Source: a virus
IMG/VR virus record: IMGVR_UViG_3300046782_000740
Span: 1-62,775 of that record
DNA: 62,775 bases
Strand: one strand, 5' to 3'
The notes beneath the pieces were generated by a model. That model was not told the DNA's origin. It did not search any database and saw only the letters and a list, made by a program, of their open reading frames with translations. Each line of letters begins with the position of its first letter. Position 1 is the first letter of the stretch. The translations under genes and the position numbers were made by a program. Of this stretch, positions 18,691 to 24,475 are shown one piece after another.

Positions 18691-18872
18691 GCCTGGAGCG
18701 CGGCGCTCAGGTGCGGCAGCAAACATGCGCTGCACAGTCGGATCTCCTGCACGGGCGTACTGAAGGTGGCGTACAGCAAGGCTGTGGCCTCCGCTGGCAG
18801 CGCATGCAGCCGTGATGATGCCACTTCTGCAGCGTGGCTGACGGGCGCCTCGCAGGCCAGACAGACGCTCAC
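18687..18872 (-). CDS. Small CxxC protein (61 aa)
   Basis: GTG start overlapping the previous stop (GTGA). Two CxxC pairs, CLAC near residue 4 and CSAC near residue 49, could bind one zinc. No family recognised. Confidence 0.6.
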   Translation of the reverse strand: MSVCLACEAPVSHAAEVASSRLHALPAEATALLYATFSTPVQEIRLCSACLLPHLSAALQA

Positions 18873-19132
18873 TTCTTGAATCCCTTGAGGGTTTGCGCCA
18901 GGCGCGCCTGCTTGCCGACCTTGCCGCCTTTGCTGGCGGCTTTCGTCAGCTTTTTGCTGGGGATGGGCTGCCCCTCGGGAATGCCCAGGCTGCGGTGCAG
19001 CCCGCCCTTGTTCTTCGTCGCCCCGGTGATCCAGTTGCCCTTGCTCTTCCGGTCGTTGCCGTTGCCGTACTCGGTGCCCTGGATGGGCGGCAGGGCAGCG
19101 GGCAGCGGCGGATTCTTCCTGGGCTGCGGCAC
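18869..19132 (-). CDS. Small basic protein with GIPEG motif (87 aa)
   Basis: Lys/Gly-rich protein starting two bases after the previous stop. It contains LGIPEGQPIPSKKL, resembling the HGIPEGSKK of the neighbouring 51-aa protein; the two may be related. Proteins with this motif are common, uncharacterised, in phage structural regions. Confidence 0.7.
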   Translation of the reverse strand: MPQPRKNPPLPAALPPIQGTEYGNGNDRKSKGNWITGATKNKGGLHRSLGIPEGQPIPSKKLTKAASKGGKVGKQARLAQTLKGFKK

Positions 19133-19134
19133 AG

Positions 19135-19290
19135 TTATCTCTTCTTACGCGCGTTCCCGGCACCGGGCTTGTCGATGGGCAGCCCCCGCTTGCGGTCGAG
19201 CGCGTTGTCCTTCTTGGAGCCCTCGGGGATACCGTGGGCTTTGTCGAACGCCTTGTCCTGCTTCTCGGTGAACTTCTTCCTGGTGGCCAT
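19135..19290 (-). CDS. Small basic protein with GIPEG motif (51 aa)
   Basis: Starts MATRKKFTEKQDKAFDK and includes HGIPEGSKK; highly charged and helical, ending RKKR. I recall similar short proteins from actinophages, function unknown. It ends directly before the related 87-aa gene. Confidence 0.65.
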   Translation of the reverse strand: MATRKKFTEKQDKAFDKAHGIPEGSKKDNALDRKRGLPIDKPGAGNARKKR

Positions 19291-19299
19291 GCGTGCATC

Positions 19300-19410
19300 C
19301 TATGCCAGGCGCCACGTGGGGTGGCGGTCGTATCGGGTACAGCCTGTAAAGGTTTTCCAGCGAATGCGCTCGTCCCACAGGTCGTACCACCACGTGCGGT
19401 CGATCCACAC
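19300..19410 (-). CDS. Trp-rich microprotein (36 aa)
   Basis: GTG start with a GGAAG site about seven bases upstream fills most of the gap between the 225-aa and 51-aa genes. Six Trp in 36 residues (MWIDRTWWYDLW...) and an Arg-rich end. The composition is protein-like, unlike the other frames here. Confidence 0.45.
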   Translation of the reverse strand: MWIDRTWWYDLWDERIRWKTFTGCTRYDRHPTWRLA

Positions 19411-19432
19411 CGGCGGCTTCCAGCGGTGATAC

Positions 19433-20110
19433 CTATGCCGCGCGCGCACCCTCAAGCGCACCTCGGACGTCGTGCATGATGGCGTCCCACATCTCGGGGT
19501 AGGATGCAGCGAGCCGCCGTTGCACGAGTCCCAGGATGGCTTCTGCGACGGCCTGGCTCTCCCGCGAGATCGACTCGGACTTCATCGCCTCGGTGTACTT
19601 CTGCAACTGGTTGATGTAGCTCAAAAGCTGGGCGTTCAACTGTGAGTGCTCCGCCGGAGCGTAGCTGCGTCCCGAGGTCTCCATCTGCCTGAGCCTGACG
19701 TGCAACCCGGCTACACGCTCGCACAGTAGCTCGTAGTGCGGCCCGCCGTCGATGAACTGGCCCTGCAGCCTGGACAGGGTGTGCTGGTACTGCGCCTGGT
19801 ACTCGGGGCTGGACGGTAGCTCTAACGCCTTGCGACGCAGATTCTCTGACTGGCCCTGTGCCTGGTCGGCGATCTCCGACCATCGCCGGTACGCGTTCCT
19901 GATGTTGCGTCTGGCCTGCTCCAGCCCGTCTGGGTCAAGCTCGGGGTCGATGTCGTCGGCGATGCGCTGGCACTCGTCCCACTCGTCGAAGGCCCGCCGC
20001 AGGGCCAGCAGGGTCAGCTTGAGGCGCTCTTCTGGATCAAGCTCGGGCGCGTCCAGCACAGGTGGTCTGGTGGACGGCGCCTCGTCGTCGCGGACCAGCG
20101 TCGGCGGCAT
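19433..20110 (-). CDS. First gene of the leftward arm, helical protein (225 aa)
   Basis: Start chosen at the ATG at 20110 (MPPTLVRDD); an upstream ATG at 20137 lacks a ribosome site. Almost wholly alpha-helical and charged, with long heptad-like stretches (residues about 40-110 and 130-215), so it probably forms an oligomer. As first gene of the packaging and virion operon it could be a small terminase or a scaffold-like protein; no DNA-binding motif decides this. Confidence 0.75.
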   Translation of the reverse strand: MPPTLVRDDEAPSTRPPVLDAPELDPEERLKLTLLALRRAFDEWDECQRIADDIDPELDPDGLEQARRNIRNAYRRWSEIADQAQGQSENLRRKALELPSSPEYQAQYQHTLSRLQGQFIDGGPHYELLCERVAGLHVRLRQMETSGRSYAPAEHSQLNAQLLSYINQLQKYTEAMKSESISRESQAVAEAILGLVQRRLAASYPEMWDAIMHDVRGALEGARAA

Positions 20111-20221
20111 GGTGCCAGCGTAGCACGAATTGTGCATTGGGGGGCGGCGTGTATACGATTGGGGGCACTAACCGGTGCGGGTGGTGGGACACCCATGCAG
20201 GCTAGAGAACTGGAGTTGGAC
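20111..20221. promoter_or_regulatory. Divergent control region between the two arms
   Basis: The two transcription arms diverge here. A TGTATACGAT stretch at about 20149-20160 is a candidate -10 box and its GTATAC core is self-complementary, so it could serve either strand. No clear -35 is seen for the leftward genes, which may depend on a phage activator. A GGAG site precedes the rightward start at 20222. Confidence 0.4.
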
Positions 20222-20482
20222 ATGAGCGTACGCAACGGATCTCTTTCAGGCAGGTTAGGCACGGTGGAGACGTCGATCCTCGAACTGTTACTGGAAGATT
20301 ACAAACTGGCGGCTCGGCGAGATCACTGCTCGCGCCAGGACTTCGCGGCGGGCTGGCTGGCATTGCTGTCTCGACTGCGCACACGCGGCGTGGACAGGAG
20401 CCTGCTGCGCTGGGCCTGCCCCGAGCACCCGATGGGCGCCCTGGAGCAAAGCTCGCTGGAGCAAGAGATGACCGCCGCGTAA
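20222..20482 (+). CDS. Small helical protein, paralog of the next gene's C-terminus (86 aa)
   Basis: Start at the ATG at 20222 with GGAG spaced seven bases; an alternative ATG at 20195 has no site. Residues about 20-55 contain CSRQDFAAGWLALLSRL, which matches SRQDYAIGWLTLLAKV in the following gene, so the two share a small helical domain. First gene of the rightward arm, so perhaps an early regulator or DNA-binding protein; no known family recognised. Confidence 0.75.
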   Translation: MSVRNGSLSGRLGTVETSILELLLEDYKLAARRDHCSRQDFAAGWLALLSRLRTRGVDRSLLRWACPEHPMGALEQSSLEQEMTAA

Positions 20483-20498
20483 CTGGAATTAGTTCCAG
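20483..20498. promoter_or_regulatory. Perfect inverted repeat upstream of promoter P1 (operator candidate)
   Basis: CTGGAA-TTAG-TTCCAG, six-base arms, sits four bases upstream of the -35 box of P1 and right after the stop of the previous gene. It is too short and lacks a T run for a terminator, so a dimeric repressor or activator site is the better guess. Confidence 0.45.
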
Positions 20499-20502
20499 AA
20501 AC

Positions 20503-20532
20503 TTGACAACCATTTCCGGCCCGTGGTAGGAT
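20503..20532 (+). promoter_or_regulatory. Promoter P1, sigma70-type
   Basis: TTGACA (20503-20508), 18 bases, TAGGAT (20527-20532). It belongs to a family of at least six near-identical TTGACAAYC promoters in this arm. Drives the 292-aa gene. Confidence 0.8.
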
Positions 20533-20567
20533 GATTCCTATCTACGGAAAAGGAGTGGTTGTCAGTT

Positions 20568-21446
20568 ATGGCACTACGCAGAAACAAAAGCACGGGTGGC
20601 TGGGAGCGTCAGCAGCCCGATGGCACATGGTTAGAGGTGGCGGGTCCGAGCGCCGCGCCGCCCGTCGGGGTCGCCGCTCCCGTAGCGGACTCGCTCGACG
20701 CGGCGCTGGACGAGGCATTCGACGCCGCGCTGGACGAGGCATTCGAGGCGTCCCAAAAACCCACCGAGCCCGTATCGGCGAATGGCTCCCAGGATTCGGC
20801 AGAGCCTGCGCCTGCTGCTTCGGTCAGTGAGCCGTCCCCCACGCTTGAGGCTGCCGTCGTCGAGGGCCAATTCACCGAGGTGCCCAGCGACGGAGCACAG
20901 GTTGTTGAGGGTGCTGCGGACGCGGGGCTCGACTTCGACATCCCTGGGCTGACGTCCTCAGACGGATCCAAAGGCACCAGGGGCGCCGCCGGTGTGCGCG
21001 ACCGCCTGATGGCCCGTCGGGGCACGGGAGGCCGCTCCACAGTTAGTGGTGCTCGCTCGGGTACGGGCGAGGGCACGGTGGTGGTAGCCGAGCGCGCCGC
21101 TCGGGCAAGCGGCCCCGCCGTCCGCGACGGCACCGAGGCCAGAGGACGCAGGGGGCGTTCTGGCGCACCCAGTCGGCCATCCACAGTTGGGTCGGGGACC
21201 GCTTCTGGTGGAGCGGCCAAGGCTGCCAGGTACACCGCGAAACCTGCGCCGGGTATCCTGAGTTCGTCTCCGAAGTGGGTACAGGATCTGTTCGAGGCGC
21301 ACTTCCGTTCGGACATGACGCTTCGGCTTCGACGGGAAAACAACCGGATGAAGATCAGTCGGCAGGACTATGCAATCGGGTGGCTGACGCTGCTGGCCAA
21401 GGTGAAGGAGGATCCGAGCATCCTGCGACTGAAGGACAAGGGGTAG
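20568..21446 (+). CDS. Disordered protein with C-terminal helical domain shared with previous gene (292 aa)
   Basis: Start set at the ATG at 20568; AAGGAG lies 12 bases upstream, and a TTG at 20559 is a less likely start. Residues 1-25 form a small ordered region, about 30-230 are Ala/Gly/Ser/Pro-rich linker with an acidic repeat (DEAFDAALDEAFEA), and about 235-290 are a folded domain with SRQDYAIGWLTLL, matching the 86-aa neighbour. The linker becomes Arg-rich toward its end, suggesting nucleic-acid contact. Own strong promoter. Function unknown; the two proteins may form heteromers. Confidence 0.85.
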   Translation: MALRRNKSTGGWERQQPDGTWLEVAGPSAAPPVGVAAPVADSLDAALDEAFDAALDEAFEASQKPTEPVSANGSQDSAEPAPAASVSEPSPTLEAAVVEGQFTEVPSDGAQVVEGAADAGLDFDIPGLTSSDGSKGTRGAAGVRDRLMARRGTGGRSTVSGARSGTGEGTVVVAERAARASGPAVRDGTEARGRRGRSGAPSRPSTVGSGTASGGAAKAARYTAKPAPGILSSSPKWVQDLFEAHFRSDMTLRLRRENNRMKISRQDYAIGWLTLLAKVKEDPSILRLKDKG

Positions 21447-21461
21447 GGAGAGGGGGCTGAC

Positions 21462-21493
21462 TTTACCTAGCCGGTAAAAGGGAAAAATTTTTT
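21462..21493 (+). terminator. Probable Rho-independent terminator
   Basis: TTTACC-TAGCC-GGTAAA (21462-21478) followed by a purine run and six T at 21488-21493. The stem is AT-rich and weak, but its place 15 bases after a stop codon and the T run fit a terminator. Confidence 0.5.
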
Positions 21494-22640
21494 GGGGGCT
21501 CGCACCGTCCCCGAATAGCGCCCCAAGTGGTGCGTAGCACCACGGGGGGGCGCCTCCCCCCCTGCTTGCAGGGGGGGAGCTTCGCTGCGCGCGCGGCGGC
21601 GGCGGCGCTGGGCGGGGGTGCCCCCCGCTTAGCGCGTGCCTGCCGCTAGCTGCAGCGTACCCGCGCCGCGTGGCGCAGCGCATGGGGTGCAGGGCGTGCG
21701 CAGCACGCCCTCCAACACCCATGCCCGCTGCCCATGCGGCAGCGCCTGGCCGCGCGCTGGCGTGGCGGAAGCGGGGCATACGCCCGCTCACCGCCGCGCA
21801 GTGCGCGCTGCGCAAGAGCGCACCTCCAGGCCAGGGCTACGGCGCAGCCGTCGCCCACTGGCCAGGAGGCGAGCACGGTCGCTGCCCATCGGGCAGCGCA
21901 GGCCAGGCCGTGCGCCTTCGGCGCACGACCCGAGCCTGGCGCGGCGGACGCCGCTCCTGCCCCAGCGACAGCCAGCGGCACGCTGCGCTGCAGCGCTGCC
22001 GTCGGTCGGCGCGCCGCCGTGCGCGGCGTCTGCGTCGAGCGTGCTCGGCTCGCGCGCCCCGCGCCCATCGCCTCGTTGCTGGCAAGCGGCGCTTGCCTGC
22101 GTGCGGCAACGCCCCGAAGACTGGCCTGGGCGGCGAGCCGCCCGGGCCAGGCGAACAGCAGGGGAGATAGCCGAGCGCTGCTCGGCCCATCTTCTGCGCT
22201 CACGGGCACAGCGGCGGAGCGACTTCGTCGTTCCGCTTGGGCACGTGCTCGTGCGGCCCACATGCCGCGACCTCTGGCGTCGGACGTCTGCCCTGGCCGC
22301 GCGCTATCGTCGCGTCCGCGCGGGCTCGCGGCCCCTCGCCAGATCCACACGCGCGTCCCTCGCACAGTGGGACGCGGGCTTGCCCAGCGTCGCACCTCCC
22401 GCCTTTCGTTGGTTGCGCGGGTTCGGCGTAGCCGACCACGCGCGGTCGCGGCCGTCGCTGCCTCCGAGGTCTCAGGTTGTCGCCGGGGCGAACCTCTTGG
22501 GATGGCACCAGCAGACCACACGCTGGCATTTCAAATGTAACCCAGCGGTAAAGGGAGCAAGCTCCCCCGTCACCTGCCAAGGGGCGACACACAGTGAGTC
22601 GGCAAGCCGACCGCCCGCAAGGGGCTCTCACTGTGACTCG
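21494..22640. other. Non-coding hairpin array, about 1.15 kb
   Basis: Very GC-rich and packed with perfect or near-perfect inverted repeats, mostly 7-14 base arms with 2-4 base loops. Examples: arms 21527-21533/21537-21543 inside 21518-21524/21547-21553; 21554-21565/21568-21579; 21692-21699/21703-21710; 21880-21887/21891-21898; 21909-21916/21920-21927; 22081-22087/22091-22097; 22121-22134/22137-22150 (14 bases, one G-T); 22170-22176/22180-22186; 22214-22223/22227-22236; 22352-22359/22369-22376. Long ORFs exist in several frames on both strands but are Arg/Ala/Pro/Ser-rich, lack ribosome sites and overlap one another, so I do not call a gene. Possibly a large structured RNA, a packaging site or part of the origin. 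Confidence 0.7.
22591..22634 (+). other. Three-way-junction inverted repeat upstream of promoter P2
   Basis: Outer arms ACAGTGAG (22591-22598) and CTCACTGT (22627-22634) enclose two small hairpins: TCGGC-AA-GCCGA (22599-22610) and a CCC-GCAA-GGG stem with a GNRA-type loop (22614-22623). It ends 15 bases before the -35 box of P2. Could be a regulatory or primer-site fold. Confidence 0.6.
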
Positions 22641-22648
22641 CCTTATCC

Positions 22649-22677
22649 TTGACAGGAGCCGGCCACTGTGTTACTAT
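22649..22677 (+). promoter_or_regulatory. Promoter P2
   Basis: TTGACA (22649-22654), 17 bases, TACTAT (22672-22677). Differs from the rest of the family after the -35 (GGA instead of AYC) and in spacer length. Precedes the SSB-like operon. Confidence 0.7.
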
Positions 22678-22728
22678 ATTTGATGCCAGCGGTGGAGCCG
22701 CTGAGCCACACCAAGGAGGTTGCCCCTC

Positions 22729-23133
22729 ATGGCAACAACCCTCGATACCCTCGTCGGGAGCAGCGACTCCCCCCGCGACCGCTCGGTCGTGGTCGACTAC
22801 AGCGCCGAACTCCGCAAGCACACCAACGAGAAGAGCGGCGAGGTCAGCTACGCGCTGGTCATCTCCCCCGTCTTCTCCACTGGTGCGAAGGGCCGCAACG
22901 CGCTGTGGATCTGGCTCGATGGGCCCGCTTCGCTCCGCGCCTTCCGCGACTCGATGCAGCGCACGGCCAAGGGCATCGACGCTCTCGACGCCAAGATGGT
23001 CGCGGCCAAGGAGTGGGCCGCCCGACCAGTCGCGCCCAAAGCGGAAGCGGGCAAGCCCGCCTCCTCCGCCGCTGCGCCCGTTGAGGCTCCGAAGACGGTC
23101 CTCGACAACGCGCTCTCCGATCTCCCCTTCTGA
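22729..23133 (+). CDS. Single-stranded-DNA-binding-like protein with SSB-type tail (134 aa)
   Basis: ATG at 22729 behind an AAGGAGG site and promoter P2. An N-terminal beta-rich region of about 85 residues precedes an Ala/Pro linker and a C-terminus ending LSDLPF, which matches the conserved acidic-hydrophobic tail of bacterial SSB (consensus D-D-D-I-P-F) that recruits partner proteins. The core does not obviously match a standard SSB OB-fold by eye. Length is slightly short for SSB. It lies just upstream of the origin-like region, which fits a replication role. Stop overlaps the next start (TGATG). Confidence 0.6.
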   Translation: MATTLDTLVGSSDSPRDRSVVVDYSAELRKHTNEKSGEVSYALVISPVFSTGAKGRNALWIWLDGPASLRAFRDSMQRTAKGIDALDAKMVAAKEWAARPVAPKAEAGKPASSAAAPVEAPKTVLDNALSDLPF

Positions 23134-23546
23134 TGTTCGCCTGGCTGGGGCGCGCGCTTGCGCCCCAGGCCGTTCTTCGGAGCATTGCCATGCACACGCA
23201 GGAAATCGCCACTATTCGCCAGCAACTCGCGGACATCCGCGCGTGGCTCGCTGAGACCGAGCACAAGCTCGACCGCATGACGCTCGCGCCCAAGGCGGCG
23301 CCGCTGTCGACCGACGAGATCATCGCTGCAGCGTCCAGCGCGACCGCTGTCTACAAGTCGCTGGAGCAGGAACTCGGCGTCGACCGCCGCACCATCCTGG
23401 CTCGGGTCGAGCGCCTGGTCAAGGCGCACAACCTGGCCGAGCGCTTCCCCGAGTGGGGCACCGACCTCAAGCTCGCCAAGTACCTGGCCGAGCGGGTCGA
23501 CGGCGACCGCCGCCGCATCACCGTGGCTCTGGAGGCGCTCTCATGA
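23133..23546 (+). CDS. Helix-turn-helix-like protein (137 aa)
   Basis: Starts in TGATG overlap with the SSB-like gene; an internal ATG at 23190 (MHTQEIATI) is also possible. Residues about 20-48 form a coiled coil, and about 70-105 (SLEQELGVDRRTILARVERL) look like a winged-helix DNA-binding motif. Possibly a regulator or origin-binding protein given the neighbourhood. ATGA overlap with the next gene. Confidence 0.7.
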   Translation: MFAWLGRALAPQAVLRSIAMHTQEIATIRQQLADIRAWLAETEHKLDRMTLAPKAAPLSTDEIIAAASSATAVYKSLEQELGVDRRTILARVERLVKAHNLAERFPEWGTDLKLAKYLAERVDGDRRRITVALEALS

Positions 23547-23553
23547 GCGCCTC
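23532..23553 (+). promoter_or_regulatory. Start-codon hairpin of the 43-aa gene
   Basis: Nine-base arms (23532-23540 and 23545-23553) with loop TCAT; the ATG start codon at 23543-23545 sits at the loop. Such a fold could make translation depend on ribosomes arriving from the upstream gene. Confidence 0.55.
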
Positions 23554-23674
23554 GCGCCACCCCGCGCACAGGGGTGAGCGGCGCGCGCTTCGCGCCATCG
23601 ACCAGCGCAAGCGCGACCAGGCCGCTGCCCGCAAGGCAGCGCGCGCCCTGGTCAGTTGGAGGGCGGCTCGATGA
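23543..23674 (+). CDS. Small Arg/Ala-rich basic protein (43 aa)
   Basis: ATGA overlaps on both sides. Very basic and helical (RALRAIDQRKRDQAAARKAAR), with one Trp near the end. No ribosome site of its own, so it is probably translated by coupling. No family recognised. Confidence 0.55.
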   Translation: MSASRHPAHRGERRALRAIDQRKRDQAAARKAARALVSWRAAR

Positions 23675-23680
23675 GCCGCC
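23662..23680 (+). promoter_or_regulatory. Start-codon hairpin of the 56-aa gene
   Basis: Eight-base arms (23662-23669 and 23673-23680) around a GAT loop; the ATG at 23671-23673 is at the loop, as in the preceding gene. Confidence 0.55.
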
Positions 23681-23841
23681 TTCCCCTCCTGCGCTGCGGC
23701 TACTGCGGGCGCATGATCTCGCAACAGCGCGGCAAGCCCGCGCCCCACAAGTGGGTGCAGGCTCCGCGACCAGGCGCTCGCGCCTCTGGCCCGTGGTGCG
23801 TCGGCGGCGCGCGGCAGCTACCGCTCCCCGGGCTCGGCTAA
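23671..23841 (+). CDS. Small CxxC protein (56 aa)
   Basis: ATGA overlap with the previous gene. Residues 8-13 (RCGYCGRM) give a CxxC knuckle and a single later Cys (WCVGG) might complete a zinc site. The rest is Pro/Gly/Arg-rich. Function unknown. Confidence 0.55.
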   Translation: MSRLPLLRCGYCGRMISQQRGKPAPHKWVQAPRPGARASGPWCVGGARQLPLPGLG

Positions 23842-23892
23842 CGCCGGGCCTTCGCTGCCCTACCGGGCCGCTGTCGCGGCCCTCGCCTCGCA

Positions 23893-24012
23893 CTAGCCCG
23901 CCCCCCTGCGGGGCGGGCACCGGCTGGCTGCGCCAGCCGGAAGCACCTGGCACGGCGCGCGCTCCGCGCGCTGGGCCAGGCGCGCCGCTCCCCCTGCGGG
24001 GGGCGGGCTAGC
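23893..24012. other. 120-base nested inverted repeat
   Basis: Perfect 13-base outer arms, CTAGCCCGCCCCC (23893-23905) and its complement (24000-24012), enclose further hairpins: CCGGCTGGC (23920-23928) with its complement after a 3-base loop, a GCGCGC stem inside CCTGGC/GCCAGG, and a CCCC-CTGC-GGGG hairpin next to the right outer arm. The left outer arm can alternatively pair locally (CCCGCCCC with GGGGCGGG), so two folds compete. It sits between the 56-aa gene and the origin-like region. Confidence 0.7.
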
Positions 24013-24111
24013 TTGTCCGAGGCCGACGGCTGGGCCCTGCGGCTTGCGGAGTCTTGCTGCCGGCTAAAACAAGAGGCCCGAGCGCGCACAGGGGCACCAC
24101 CCCCTGGGTAC

Positions 24112-24393
24112 ATTAGCAAACGCCCTGATTGTTACGTCAACCGGTGTTCTGTCTACTAGACATAACTATCTGGGGTTTTGCTAATAACACGCCGGATGTT
24201 GCATATACAGGCCCGGATAGCCTATATGCTATTCCGGCGTAAATAACCGGTAACAATCCCGGTCTTTATGGTGTGGATAAGAACAGGCCCGTTTTCAGGG
24301 TACCGGGCCTAACATCCACATTTGCCACGCCGTAAGCTCCCCGGTAACGGCTCTCGGAGCCGAAAAAGGGCCATTCCTTATCCACACCATAAG
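24112..24393. other. Probable replication origin with two perfect DnaA boxes
   Basis: Clearly AT-richer than its surroundings and free of genes. Two perfect DnaA boxes (TTATCCACA) lie in opposite orientation at 24272-24280 and 24378-24386, within 16-base inverted repeats 24266-24281 and 24377-24392. Other inverted repeats: ATTAGCAAA 24112-24120 with 24176-24184; a 6+6 palindrome around TGTCTACTAGACA; an imperfect nested palindrome at about 24191-24238 (GCCGGA, GCATATA, GGC arms); and AGGCCCG with CGGGCCT at about 24285-24309. DnaA is the bacterial initiator, so use of host DnaA is inferred. Confidence 0.65.
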
Positions 24394-24475
24394 AACCCAG
24401 GCTGTGATCTTGAGCCTTAGCCAATCGTGGATTAGATCCTTGCACAACCACAGACAACCTGCTAGGCTTCTGCCC

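Noticed and set aside
21636-22652. Long reading frames in several frames and on both strands, up to 338 codons
   Set aside because: Arg/Ala/Pro/Ser-rich with no domain, no ribosome site, mutually overlapping, and explained by GC-rich hairpin DNA lacking AT-rich stop codons.
23893-24012. Simple transcription terminator
   Set aside because: Far larger than needed, multi-branched, and no T run follows either side.
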